13,664 bases of DNA from JAKAXG01 sp035702985 (lineage in GTDB: Bacteria; Actinomycetota; Acidimicrobiia; Acidimicrobiales; Palsa-688). Shown in pieces: positions 1-7,337 of this stretch (its first letter is position 1; each line of letters begins with the position of its first letter). A program made the position numbers and the translations under genes. The stretch is taken from positions 1 to 13,664 of the forward strand of contig DASSZD010000199.1 of NCBI GenBank assembly GCA_035702985.1, given 5' to 3'. The notes under the pieces are model-generated. The model saw nothing but the letters and a program-made list of their open reading frames with translations. It was not told the DNA's origin and ran no database searches.

Positions 1-1
1 C

Positions 2-556
2 TGTGTCGCCGCCGCTGTTCTCATCGCCGGGCGCCCCGTCCCCGCCGTCGCCGTGCTGGGAGCGCTGGCCGCGACCGGCGCCGTAGCCGCGGCGGTGGCC
101 CCGCAATGGCCGTGGCCCACGGTCACCCTGGCGCTGCTGGCCGTCGCGTACGCGGTGACCACCCAACCGTCGGGTACGGCCACGCGGATCGGCGGCTCGG
201 TCGCCATGGCGGCCCTGCTGTGGTGCCTCCATGTCACTTATGCGGCGGCGGCCGAGGTCCCGCGGGTGGCTGCCATCAGACCGGCCGCCGTCCGCCGGTG
301 GCGGCGCCGGCTGCTCACGACCCTGGCCCCCGCCCTGCCGGTCACGGCCCTCACCGGTCTCCTGGGTTCCGGCGCTCCCGCCGCCGCGTGGCTGGAGACG
401 CTGGGCATCCTGGCCGCCGTGGCCGCCGCCGCCCTGCCCGGCCTGCTGGCCGTCCCGGCCCCGACCCCGACGCCGGCCCCGACCTCCAGCCCTACCCCTA
501 CCCCGGCCCCGGAGCATGCGGTGGAGGGAACCGATCCGGCGGCGGGGCGCCGCTGA
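2..556 (+). CDS. Partial membrane protein of unknown function, C-terminal part
   Basis: This frame is open from the left edge of the window to a TGA at 554-556, so the gene begins upstream; 184 codons are visible. A GTG at 53 is only an internal possible start, because hydrophobic coding continues before it. The visible protein has about four or five hydrophobic stretches rich in Ala, Leu and Val. They are split by an arginine-rich loop (VRRWRRRLL, around codons 97-105) that is probably cytoplasmic. It ends in a Pro/Thr/Ser-rich tail (PAPTPTPAPTSSPTPTPAP) that would form a flexible extension after the last membrane segment. I do not recognise the family and no catalytic motif is visible. It converges on the TetR gene. 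The membrane assignment is solid; the function is unknown. Confidence 0.7.
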   Translation, partial: CVAAAVLIAGRPVPAVAVLGALAATGAVAAAVAPQWPWPTVTLALLAVAYAVTTQPSGTATRIGGSVAMAALLWCLHVTYAAAAEVPRVAAIRPAAVRRWRRRLLTTLAPALPVTALTGLLGSGAPAAAWLETLGILAAVAAAALPGLLAVPAPTPTPAPTSSPTPTPAPEHAVEGTDPAAGRR

Positions 557-749
557 CGCCGACATGACCGGCTGGGCAGGCCGGCCCGGCCGGTGTGCAA
601 CCGCCCAGCCGTCGCCGCCGGCGGCCCATCGAAGACAAGGGTCCGGCCAGGGCGGGGGGGGCAACCCTGGCCATGGACCCTTCAGGCGCTCCAAGTCCGG
701 GGGGAGGACCGAGCGCATACAGGTCAACCTGCGGGGTGGGCCCGGCATT

Positions 750-778
750 CCCGGCGGTCAGAACTTTTTCCCGCCGGG
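750..778. terminator. Hairpin between convergent genes, A/T-run in loop
   Basis: A perfect 8-bp inverted repeat (CCCGGCGG at 750-757, CCGCCGGG at 771-778) encloses a 13-base loop containing a T5 run (A5 on the minus strand). It lies between the end of the membrane-protein gene (556) and the stop of the minus-strand TetR gene (829), where a terminator serving either gene would be expected. No U-tract follows the stem, so an intrinsic terminator is only a possibility. Nothing else was seen in the 557-828 gap. Confidence 0.35.
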
Positions 779-828
779 CCGGGAGCGATGTCGGGCGGGC
801 CGGGCGGCCCTCCCCCGCGGTACGGCGC

Positions 829-1425
829 CTACCGTTCCCGGCGGAGCGTCCGGGACGGGCGCCGGGGGGTGGTGACCGCCCTCAGCTCGTCGAAGGAGGC
901 CCGCAGCTCCGCCGCCAGGTCCCCGGCGCCGGCCCCGTGGATCCAGCGGCCCAGGGCGACCCGGAAGACGGCCAGGCCGGCCTCGGCGGCCAGGGCGGCG
1001 GCCGGGTCCTGGACCCCCCGCCGGCGCAGGGCATCCGCCAGCGCCGAGGCCAGCGAAGCCAGCTTGATCAGCTCCCGCTCACGCAGCTCCGGGTTCGACT
1101 CCACCACCATCTGGCGGCTCCTGACCCGATCCCGGTTCCCCTCGAAGAACGAGCCCGCCGCCTCCAGCGCCAGGGCGACGGCGTCCAGCGGGGCCGTCGC
1201 GGCGGGGGCGTCGAGCACCGCCCCCACCAGCCGCTCCTCCAGGGCCGGGGCTCCACCGAACAGCACCTCCCGCTTGTCGGCGAAGTGCCGGAAAAAGGTG
1301 CGCTCGGTGAGACCGGCCCGGCTGGCGATCTCGGCCACCGTGGTGTTGTCGAATCCCCGCTCGACGTAGAGCTCCATCGCCGCCTGCTCCAGCCGGCCGC
1401 GTGCGTTCGGCTCCCATCGACCCAT
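829..1425 (-). CDS. TetR/AcrR-family transcriptional regulator
   Basis: This is a 198-aa protein, the usual TetR length. Residues about 8-55 form the DNA-binding domain: helix 1 (RLEQAAMELYVERGFDNTTV), then the helix-turn-helix with the family signature TVAEIASRAGLTERTFFRHFADKREVLF. Residues about 60-198 are the helical ligand-binding and dimerisation domain, which is variable in this family; the ligand cannot be inferred. ATG at 1425 is preferred because the TetR domain starts a few residues later and a TAGCTT hexamer lies 9 bases upstream. It is divergent from the metallo-beta-lactamase-fold gene across 107 bp, a classic arrangement for a repressor that controls itself and its neighbour. 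That regulatory link is inference. Confidence 0.93.
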   Translation of the reverse strand: MGRWEPNARGRLEQAAMELYVERGFDNTTVAEIASRAGLTERTFFRHFADKREVLFGGAPALEERLVGAVLDAPAATAPLDAVALALEAAGSFFEGNRDRVRSRQMVVESNPELRERELIKLASLASALADALRRRGVQDPAAALAAEAGLAVFRVALGRWIHGAGAGDLAAELRASFDELRAVTTPRRPSRTLRRER

Positions 1426-1434
1426 GACGATCCC

Positions 1435-1440
1435 AAGCTA
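1435..1440 (-). promoter_or_regulatory. Probable -10 element of the TetR gene
   Basis: On the minus strand, TAGCTT lies 9 bases before the ATG of the TetR gene, matching the actinobacterial TANNNT -10 consensus. A CTGATA that resembles a -35 lies 18 bases further upstream (1459-1464). The spacing places the transcription start at or next to the start codon, so the mRNA would be leaderless or nearly so. Confidence 0.5.
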
Positions 1441-1475
1441 CCCGACGTCATGAACTGCTATCAGGGGTGGGGATC

Positions 1476-1484
1476 CGGTTACCG
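1476..1484. promoter_or_regulatory. Small palindrome, possible operator
   Basis: CGGTTACCG is a perfect 4+1+4 palindrome in the shared promoter region of the divergent TetR and hydrolase genes. It is shorter than most TetR operators and could be chance in GC-rich DNA. It is listed because a repressor site is expected somewhere in these 107 bp. Confidence 0.2.
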
Positions 1485-1518
1485 CGCCCCCAGCGGGGAC
1501 CGGGCGGCGTCCGGCCTG

Positions 1519-1524
1519 TACCCT
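1519..1524 (+). promoter_or_regulatory. Probable -10 element of the MBL-fold hydrolase gene
   Basis: TACCCT fits TANNNT and lies 8 bases before the ATG at 1533. This supports that ATG over the upstream in-frame GTG at 1467 and suggests a leaderless transcript. No convincing -35 is visible. Confidence 0.5.
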
Positions 1525-1532
1525 CGCCGGAC

Positions 1533-2321
1533 ATGCGAATAGGGGATCTGCAGGTCGACGCGGTGCTCGACGGGGCCGGGCGGTTCCAGCCGACCAGGGC
1601 GTTCAGGGGCACCACCGACGACCAGTGGGCTCCCCACGCCGGGCTGCTCGGCGGAGACGGGTTGCTCGGCTTCGCCATGGGCGGGTTCCTGGTGCGAGGC
1701 ACGGATCGTACCGTGCTGGTCGATCTGGGGGTGGGGCCGCGGACACTGCTGGGGATCGAGGGCGGGGCGTTCATGGAGTCGCTGCGCCGCCTGGGGGTGG
1801 AGGCGGGCGACGTCACCGACGTGGTCTTCACCCACCTGCATCTCGATCACGTGGGCTGGGCCTCCTACGGGGACGGCCGGCCGGTTTTCCCCTCGGCCAC
1901 GTACCGGGCGGCGGGGGCGGACTGGGAGCACTTCCTGGTCGAGCATCCCGGCCCGGAGGCGGACATCCTGCGGCCGGTGGCCGCCCGCTTCGAGATGTGG
2001 GACGGTTCGGGCCCGCTGGTCCCCGGCATCGACCGGATCGAGGCCCCCGGCCACACCCCCGGCAGCACGGTGATCGTGCTGTCTTCGGGGACGGAACGGG
2101 CCATGCTCCTCGGCGACGTGGTGCACTGCCCGGTGGAGTTGGTCGACGACGAGTGGGAGGCCATGTTCGACGTGGACCCCGACCTGGCCCGGCGGACCCG
2201 GATCAGGCTCAACAGGGAGCTGGAAGGGTCGGACATCCCCGTCTCCGCCGCCCATTTCGACGGGCTGGCCTTCGGGCGCCTGCTGCGGGCCGAGGGCAGC
2301 CGCCGGTGGCTGTTCGACTGA
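1533..2321 (+). CDS. Metallo-beta-lactamase-fold hydrolase (lactonase-like)
   Basis: This is a 262-aa single-domain MBL-fold hydrolase, probably cytoplasmic, binding two metal ions. The metal ligands are all visible: H101-x-H103-x-D105-H106 (THLHLDHVGW), H174 (PGHTPGS), D195 (LLGDVVH) and H241 (SAAHFDG). The arrangement resembles the AttM/AiiA/YtnP lactonase group and related esterases. The substrate cannot be read from sequence, so quorum-quenching lactonase is only one option. The ATG at 1533 is chosen over a GTG 66 bases upstream because the conserved N-terminal strand (MRIGDLQVDAVLDG) starts there and a -10-like hexamer sits just before it. It is divergent from a TetR gene that may control it, and it converges with a lipoprotein gene across 29 bp. 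Confidence 0.9.
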   Translation: MRIGDLQVDAVLDGAGRFQPTRAFRGTTDDQWAPHAGLLGGDGLLGFAMGGFLVRGTDRTVLVDLGVGPRTLLGIEGGAFMESLRRLGVEAGDVTDVVFTHLHLDHVGWASYGDGRPVFPSATYRAAGADWEHFLVEHPGPEADILRPVAARFEMWDGSGPLVPGIDRIEAPGHTPGSTVIVLSSGTERAMLLGDVVHCPVELVDDEWEAMFDVDPDLARRTRIRLNRELEGSDIPVSAAHFDGLAFGRLLRAEGSRRWLFD

Positions 2322-2327
2322 CCGCCT

Positions 2328-2345
2328 GACGGGTCCCGGCCCGTC
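2328..2345. terminator. Hairpin between convergent hydrolase and lipoprotein genes
   Basis: GACGGG (2328-2333) and CCCGTC (2340-2345) form a perfect 6-bp stem with a 6-base loop inside the 29-bp gap between two convergent stop codons. The position fits a bidirectional terminator; there is no U-run. Confidence 0.4.
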
Positions 2346-2350
2346 CCCGG

Positions 2351-2845
2351 TCAGGGTCTGGCGACCGGCTCGACGGTCACGTCGGCCCGGAAGGCCAGCC
2401 CGGCGCAGGGGCCGCAGTCGTCGGTGCGGGTCCCGACCGTGAAGCTGCCCCGCTGGGGGCCTTGGAGCACGGCGGCCGGGCCGCCGCCCGGGCCGGGCTG
2501 GTCGACGTGGCAGAGCACCTGCAGGCCGGCGGGGGTCACCGACAGGCCGGACAGGTGCCGCCGGGCGTAGGAGGCCCACACGACGAAGCGGGCACCGACG
2601 CCGGCCTGGACCCGCAGCGGTGTGGCGTTACCTACAGCCTGCGCGCCGCCCAGCTGGTAGACCGGTCGGGGCAGGGGGCCGCAGCGCTGGTCCAGCAGGG
2701 TCAGGGGGGTCGAGCCGGAGGCGGAGGTGGACGGAGGGCTGGCCGGCGGCGCCGGCCGTGAGGCAGCGGGGTGGCTGGCGCACCCTCCGAGGAGCACCAA
2801 CGCGGCGGCTGCCGCGGCGACCGCGGAAGCGAGCCTGCCCGTCAC
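2351..2845 (-). CDS. Small secreted lipoprotein of unknown function
   Basis: This is a 164-aa protein starting at GTG 2845. It has a signal peptide with a charged N-terminus (VTGRLAS), an alanine/valine core and a lipobox LLGGC at about residues 18-22, so Cys22 is the predicted lipidation site and the protein should sit on the outer face of the membrane. A Ser/Pro-rich linker follows (about 26-46). The mature domain (about 50-164) is beta-rich and contains four cysteines (in QRCG, VLCH and DDCGPCAG), which could form disulfides outside the cell. I do not recognise the domain. The frame stays open further upstream, but that stretch is antisense-type shadow over the c-di-GMP gene. The GTG with TAGCGT 7 bases before it is the better start. 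The neighbouring GGDEF-EAL gene is on the same strand 37 bp upstream. Confidence 0.8.
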   Translation of the reverse strand: MTGRLASAVAAAAAALVLLGGCASHPAASRPAPPASPPSTSASGSTPLTLLDQRCGPLPRPVYQLGGAQAVGNATPLRVQAGVGARFVVWASYARRHLSGLSVTPAGLQVLCHVDQPGPGGGPAAVLQGPQRGSFTVGTRTDDCGPCAGLAFRADVTVEPVARP

Positions 2846-2852
2846 CCATCCG

Positions 2853-2858
2853 ACGCTA
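2853..2858 (-). promoter_or_regulatory. Probable -10 element of the lipoprotein gene
   Basis: TAGCGT on the minus strand lies 7 bases before the GTG at 2845. The same hexamer occurs before the MFS gene at 4879. It suggests that the lipoprotein gene has its own promoter, probably giving a leaderless mRNA, although it follows the GGDEF-EAL gene closely. Confidence 0.5.
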
Positions 2859-2882
2859 ACGGGTCGGCGGCCGGGCCGGGTC

Positions 2883-4712
2883 TCAGGACGACGAGGCGGC
2901 CAGGTCCTGCACCGGAGCGGAGCAGGCCGGGGCCGGGCGTCCCAGGAGGTAGCCCTGGGCCTCGTCACAGCCGGCCCGGCGGACGATCTCCAGCTCGCCG
3001 GCGGTCTCCACCCCTTCGGCCACCACCGACAGGCCCAGGCTGTGGGCCAGTTCCACCATGGCGGCCACGATGGCGGCGTCACCACCGGCGGCGTCCAGCC
3101 CGGAGATGAAGCTGCGGTCCACCTTGACCGTCTCGACCGGCAGCTGCCTGAGGTAGGCCAGCGACGAGTACCCGGTGCCGAAGTCGTCGATGGCCAGTCG
3201 CACCCCGGTGGCCTTGAGGGCGTCGAGGGCGGGTACCGAACCGGCCTCGGCGCTCACCAGGACGCTCTCGGTGATCTCCAGGGTCACCTCGGCCGGGTCC
3301 AGGCCGGTGGCCTGCAGGGTGGCTGCCAGATGGTCGGCCAGACCGGCGTCGGAGAGCTGACGGCCCGACACGTTGACGGCCACCCCCACCCCGGGCCGGG
3401 TCCGGGCCCGCCAGGCGGCGCAATCAGCCAGGGCCTGGGTGATCACCCACCGGCCCAGGGGGACGATGACCCCGGTCTCTTCGGCCAGCGGGATGAACTC
3501 GTCCGGTGGCACCGGTCCCAGGCGGGGATGGCACCACCGGGCCAGGGCTTCCATGTAGCGGACCTGGTCGGTACCCAGGTGCATGACCGGCTGGTAGTGC
3601 AGCGACAGCTCCCCGCGGGCGAGGGCGGCGTGCAGCTCGTTGACCAGCTCGGGCCGGCGGCGCAGGGCGGAATCCACCGAGTCGTCATAGATCTGGTGGA
3701 TCCCCCCGCCCCGGCTCTTGGCCGCGTACATGGCGGCGTCGGCCCGGGCCAGGATCGACTCGGCGGTGTCGCCGAACCCGGCCAGACCGATCCCCACGCT
3801 GGCCGACACGTAGAACTCCCGGCCCTCCGGTCCCACCCGGAACGGCTGGTGCATCACCGCGGTGATGCGCTCGGCCACCGCGGCGGCTTCGGCGGCCGGA
3901 TCGACCAGGTCGGGGCAGAGCACCACGAACTCGTCTCCGCCCAGCCGGGCCAGGGTGTCCTGGCGGCGGATCACGGCCCGCAGCCGCTGGGCCACCGCCA
4001 CCAGCAGGTCGTCACCGGCCCGGTGGCCGCCCAGATCGTTGACCGACTTGAAGCGGTCGATGTCGATGAACAGGGCGGCGAACCGGGACCGGCCCCTCAT
4101 CCGGGCGGCGCCCTGGCTCCGCCGGGGCAGCAGCTGGTCCAACCGGTCGGTCAGCAGGGTCCGGTTCGGCAGTCCGGTCAGGGTGTCGTGGACAGCGTTG
4201 TGGGCCAGCCGCTCCCGTTCGGCGCTCAGCTCCTCCTCGAGGCTGCGGCGGGCGGTCTCGAAGCTGCGTATCACCCCCACGATGGCGCTCTCGATCCCGA
4301 GGCGCGTGGTGTCCTGGGCGGCCCTCAGGCTGGCGCCGTCCACGTCCAGCTGCCGGGCGAAGCCGGCCAGCTCCCGGCAGGTGATGTCCCGGTTGGCCAG
4401 GTACAGCTTGGTGAGCTCGTCCAGGGGCACCCGGTCGTGCAGGGCGGCCACCGCCGGCGAGGATATGGTCGCCCGCTCGTCGTCGCCCGGCAGCTCCCCA
4501 CTGATCAGGAACCGGCCGATGGCCATGGCCCCGAGCCTGGAGACCCGCAGGATGTCGTCGGTCACCACCGGATCCGGCGGGGAGGGATCCGGGCGGTTCG
4601 CCAGCCACCATTCGAGCACCGACGCCGCGATCCGGTCGGCGTGGCGCTGCAGCTCGGCACCGAGGCGCGCCCGACCGCTCGGGCCGCTCGCGCTGGATCT
4701 GTTGCTGCCCAT
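2883..4712 (-). CDS. GGDEF-EAL cyclic-di-GMP synthase/phosphodiesterase
   Basis: This is a 609-aa cytoplasmic protein with no membrane segment. Residues about 18-150 are a helical N-terminal domain that looks like the RsbRD-type sensor (DELTKLYLANRDITCRELAGFAR); that match is tentative. A charged helix at about 150-175 connects it to a GGDEF domain (176-340) with the signature GGDEF at 258-262, the metal-binding FIDIDRFK near 215-222, and an inhibitory I-site RxxD (R249-D252) five residues before the signature. The EAL domain (about 350-595) has EAL at 388-390, N447 in NVSGRQL, E479 in EITES, DDFGTGYSS at 509-517, K530, VVAEGVET at 563-570 and QGYLLGRP at 586-593. Both active sites look intact, so it may make and degrade c-di-GMP. 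A GAGAAG ribosome site precedes ATG 4712. It is divergent from the MFS gene. Confidence 0.95.
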   Translation of the reverse strand: MGSNRSSASGPSGRARLGAELQRHADRIAASVLEWWLANRPDPSPPDPVVTDDILRVSRLGAMAIGRFLISGELPGDDERATISSPAVAALHDRVPLDELTKLYLANRDITCRELAGFARQLDVDGASLRAAQDTTRLGIESAIVGVIRSFETARRSLEEELSAERERLAHNAVHDTLTGLPNRTLLTDRLDQLLPRRSQGAARMRGRSRFAALFIDIDRFKSVNDLGGHRAGDDLLVAVAQRLRAVIRRQDTLARLGGDEFVVLCPDLVDPAAEAAAVAERITAVMHQPFRVGPEGREFYVSASVGIGLAGFGDTAESILARADAAMYAAKSRGGGIHQIYDDSVDSALRRRPELVNELHAALARGELSLHYQPVMHLGTDQVRYMEALARWCHPRLGPVPPDEFIPLAEETGVIVPLGRWVITQALADCAAWRARTRPGVGVAVNVSGRQLSDAGLADHLAATLQATGLDPAEVTLEITESVLVSAEAGSVPALDALKATGVRLAIDDFGTGYSSLAYLRQLPVETVKVDRSFISGLDAAGGDAAIVAAMVELAHSLGLSVVAEGVETAGELEIVRRAGCDEAQGYLLGRPAPACSAPVQDLAASSS

Positions 4713-4878
4713 ACCGGTTCTTCTCGGTCGGCAATCCTTGTACCTTTACCCTGATAGCAGATCGGCGACCCGGGCGGGTGGACGGTTCCGGTCATGGCGA
4801 GAAGAAGGTGACAGCGACATCGACACGGCCGGCCCGGGTAGAGCCCTCCGACCCTGCCCCGTCCCGGCGGCACGGCCG

Positions 4879-4884
4879 TAGCGT
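4879..4884 (+). promoter_or_regulatory. Probable -10 element of the MFS transporter gene
   Basis: TAGCGT lies 27 bases before the ATG at 4912 and is followed by a strong purine-rich ribosome-binding site (GAGGAGGAGG at 4896-4905). Unlike most genes here, this transcript would have a short leader of about 20 bases. No clear -35 is seen. Confidence 0.4.
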
Positions 4885-4911
4885 CGCAGTCGGCCGAGGA
4901 GGAGGTGTGCG

Positions 4912-6525
4912 ATGCGGGCCGAAGCGATCGGGCACGGCTCCGCCGGCACCGGCTCGCCCCGCCGCTGGCTGGCGCTGGCCGTGCTGTGCGTATCGCTGCT
5001 GATCGTCACCTTGGACAACACCGTGTTGAATGTGGCGCTGCCGACCCTGGTGGGCCGGCTCCACGCCAGCCTCAGTGACCTGCAGTGGATCGTGGATGCC
5101 TACGTGCTGGCATTCGCCGGGCTGATGCTGGTATCGGGCAGCCTCGCCGATCGGGTGGGACGCAAGCGCACGTTCCTCGCCGGCCTGGTGCTGTTCGCCG
5201 GGTGCTCGGCCTGGGCGGCCTTCTCCGGATCGGTGGGGCACCTGATCGCCGCCCGGGCCAGCATGGGTGCCGGCGGCGCGCTGATCATGCCCTCCACCCT
5301 GGCCGTCATCACCAACACTTTCACCGACCCGCGGGAGCGGCAACGGGCCATCGGGCTGTGGGCCGCCACCAGCGGGGCCGGGATCGCCGCCGGCCCCATC
5401 ATCGGCGGCCTCCTGCTGGACCACTTCTGGTGGGGGTCGGTTTTCCTGGTCAACGTCCCGGTGGCCGCATTGGGATTCGCCCTGGCGGTGCCACTCGTGC
5501 CCGACTCGAGGGACCCCTCGGCCCGCCGCCCGGACGCGGTGGGGTCGCTGCTGTCCGTGGCCGGGCTGGGACTGCTGCTCTGCGCCATCATCGAGGCTCC
5601 GGTGCACGGCTGGTCCTCGGCTCTGGTGCTCGGTACCGGCATCGGCGGCCTGGCCGTGCTGGCCGCCTTCGTCGAATGGGAGCACAGGAGCACGCATCCC
5701 ATGCTGAGGCTGGCGTTCTTCCGGGACAGAAGGTTCTCGGCGCCGATCGTGTCGGTGTCGCTGATGATGTTCGGGCTGTTCGGCTCCATGTTCGTCCTCA
5801 CCCAGTTCCTGCAGTTCCAACTGGGCTACACCCCGTTGCAGGCCGGCGTCCGGATCCTGCCGGCCGCCGGCGCCATCGCCGTGGTCGCCCCGCTGGCCGA
5901 CCGGCTGGTGGGAGCGGCGGGCACCAGGGTCACCATCGCCGGCGCCCTGTTGATGGCCGCCGCCGGGTTCTGGCAGATGTCCGGCGCCACGGTCGACACC
6001 ACCTACGGCGGCGTGGTGGTCGGCATGATCCTGGTGGGTGCCAGCGCCGGGCTGGTCATCCCGTCGGCCACGGCCTCGGTGATGGGCTCGCTGCCGCAGG
6101 AGCACACCGGCGTGGGGGCGGCGACCAACGGGACGTTCCTCCAGACCGGGGGCGCCCTGGGGGTGGCGGTGATCGGCAACCTGCTCTCCAACCGTTACGA
6201 AGGGCGCGTCTCCGCGGCCCTGGCCCCGCTCCACCTGCCCCAGGTGCTGGAGCAGGCTGTCCGCAGCTCGGTGGGGGCGGCGCTGGCCATCGCCCACCAG
6301 CTCGGAGGCGCCCCGGGGGCGGCGGTGGCCGACGCCGCCCGCAGCGCCTTCATGAGCGGGATGGATCTGGGCCTGTTCGCCGCCGCCGTGGTCGCCCTGG
6401 CCGCCGCCGCCATCGCGCTGGCCACCCTGCCCGGCCGTACCCGGTTCCGCCGGCCACCCGGTACGGGTCCGGCGGCTCCTCCCCCGGTGGGCCAGAATGA
6501 CACATGCCCACCATCCCCCGCCTGA
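4912..6525 (+). CDS. DHA2-family MFS drug/metabolite exporter (14 TM)
   Basis: This is a 537-aa inner-membrane proton-coupled antiporter of the DHA2 (EmrB/QacA-like) type. Visible motifs are the DHA2 signature LDNTVLNVALP at 34-44 in TM1, motif A GSLADRVGRKR at 76-86 between TM2 and TM3, and the antiporter motif C SGAGIAAGPIIGG at 155-167 in TM5. The length and number of hydrophobic segments fit 14 membrane helices. The substrate is not predictable; such proteins export drugs, dyes or endogenous metabolites. ATG 4912 is supported by GAGGAGGAGG about 6 bases upstream. The last 22 bases overlap the alpha/beta hydrolase gene in another frame, so the two are probably translationally coupled and may act on related compounds. 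No local TetR gene is adjacent; the nearest is 3.5 kb away. Confidence 0.93.
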   Translation: MRAEAIGHGSAGTGSPRRWLALAVLCVSLLIVTLDNTVLNVALPTLVGRLHASLSDLQWIVDAYVLAFAGLMLVSGSLADRVGRKRTFLAGLVLFAGCSAWAAFSGSVGHLIAARASMGAGGALIMPSTLAVITNTFTDPRERQRAIGLWAATSGAGIAAGPIIGGLLLDHFWWGSVFLVNVPVAALGFALAVPLVPDSRDPSARRPDAVGSLLSVAGLGLLLCAIIEAPVHGWSSALVLGTGIGGLAVLAAFVEWEHRSTHPMLRLAFFRDRRFSAPIVSVSLMMFGLFGSMFVLTQFLQFQLGYTPLQAGVRILPAAGAIAVVAPLADRLVGAAGTRVTIAGALLMAAAGFWQMSGATVDTTYGGVVVGMILVGASAGLVIPSATASVMGSLPQEHTGVGAATNGTFLQTGGALGVAVIGNLLSNRYEGRVSAALAPLHLPQVLEQAVRSSVGAALAIAHQLGGAPGAAVADAARSAFMSGMDLGLFAAAVVALAAAAIALATLPGRTRFRRPPGTGPAAPPPVGQNDTCPPSPA

Positions 6526-7313
6526 CCGGGTTCGTCGAGCACGACGGGGAGAGCCTGTACTTCGAGGCGGTCGGCGAGGGAGGGGTCCCGCTGGTCCTGA
6601 GCCACGGAGCCGGCGGCAACCATGCGGTGTGGTTCCAGCAGGTGGCCCCTTTTTCCCAGGAGCGGCGGGTCGTGATCTGGGACCACCGGGGCTACGGGCG
6701 GTCCACCGACCGGGCCGGCCGGTCCGGACCTTTGGTGGCGGCGGGTGACCTGCTGGCGGTTCTGGACCACCTGGGGATAGGACGGGCCGATCTGGTCGGG
6801 CAGTCCATGGGCGGCTGGACCACGGTGGGGGCGGCGCTGGCCCGGCCCGGCCTGGCCCGCAGCCTGGTGCTGGCCGACACCCTCGGCGGGTTCACCTCCG
6901 GGTCGATATCGGCGGCCATGGGCGACCGGGGGGCGCCCAGCCTGGCCCCGCCCGACCTGCTCGGCTACCACCCGGCGCTGGGCGAAAGGTTCTCGTCCGC
7001 CCAGCCGGGGTTGGCCCACCTGTACCAGTCGCTCGGCCGGATGGGCAGCGCCGACCCGGCGGTGATCATCCCCCGGCTGCTGGCCGTCAGCCACGAAGCC
7101 GCGGAAGCGGGTCGCCTGACCATGCCGGTCCTGTGCCTGGTCGGCGGACGCGACCCGCTGTTCCCGCCGGCTGCGGTTCGCGCCCTGGCCGGGCTGCTAC
7201 CCGACGCCTCGGTGGTGGAGATCCCCGGGTGCGGCCACTCCCCCTACTTCGAGGATCCCCGGGCCTGGAACCAGGCGGTGGACCGGTTCCTGGGTCACCT
7301 CGACCGGGACTGA
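6504..7313 (+). CDS. Alpha/beta-hydrolase-fold enzyme
   Basis: This is a 269-aa single-domain cytoplasmic hydrolase, full length for the family. The catalytic triad is visible: Ser101 in the nucleophile elbow VGQSMGGW, Asp217 in VGGRDPLFPP and His245 in GCGHSPYFEDP. The oxyanion-hole loop is SHGAGGNHAVW at 33-43, and WDHRGYGRS at 59-67 is the conserved strand-4 region. The fold covers esterases, lactonases, haloperoxidase-like and C-C bond hydrolases; the exact substrate is unknown. It overlaps the 3' end of the MFS gene by 22 bases and probably shares its mRNA. A weak CAGAAT hexamer 5 bases before the ATG is the only sign of a separate promoter. It converges with an L,D-transpeptidase gene across 24 bp. 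Confidence 0.92.
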   Translation: MPTIPRLTGFVEHDGESLYFEAVGEGGVPLVLSHGAGGNHAVWFQQVAPFSQERRVVIWDHRGYGRSTDRAGRSGPLVAAGDLLAVLDHLGIGRADLVGQSMGGWTTVGAALARPGLARSLVLADTLGGFTSGSISAAMGDRGAPSLAPPDLLGYHPALGERFSSAQPGLAHLYQSLGRMGSADPAVIIPRLLAVSHEAAEAGRLTMPVLCLVGGRDPLFPPAAVRALAGLLPDASVVEIPGCGHSPYFEDPRAWNQAVDRFLGHLDRD

Positions 7314-7337
7314 CCCGGCCGGCGACGGGAGCCGCGA

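Noticed and set aside
1467..1532. Upstream GTG start adding 22 residues to the MBL-fold hydrolase
   Set aside because: The added residues are Pro/Arg-rich and unlike the family; the ATG at 1533 has a -10 hexamer 8 bases before it.
593..1542. Plus-strand frames over the TetR gene
   Set aside because: They are Arg/Ser-rich and antisense to a clear TetR protein.
2846..3085. Upstream extension of the lipoprotein frame into the GGDEF-EAL gene
   Set aside because: It would put a signal peptide and lipobox in the middle of the protein; the extension is a shadow of the EAL domain.
2727..4754. A 675-codon open frame on the plus strand across the GGDEF-EAL gene
   Set aside because: It is antisense to a protein with clear catalytic motifs and is rich in Gly/His/Gln/Pro without any domain; long antisense frames are expected at this GC content.
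4792..6297. A 501-codon open frame on the minus strand across the MFS gene
   Set aside because: Low-complexity Gly/His/Gln composition, fully antisense to a real transporter gene.
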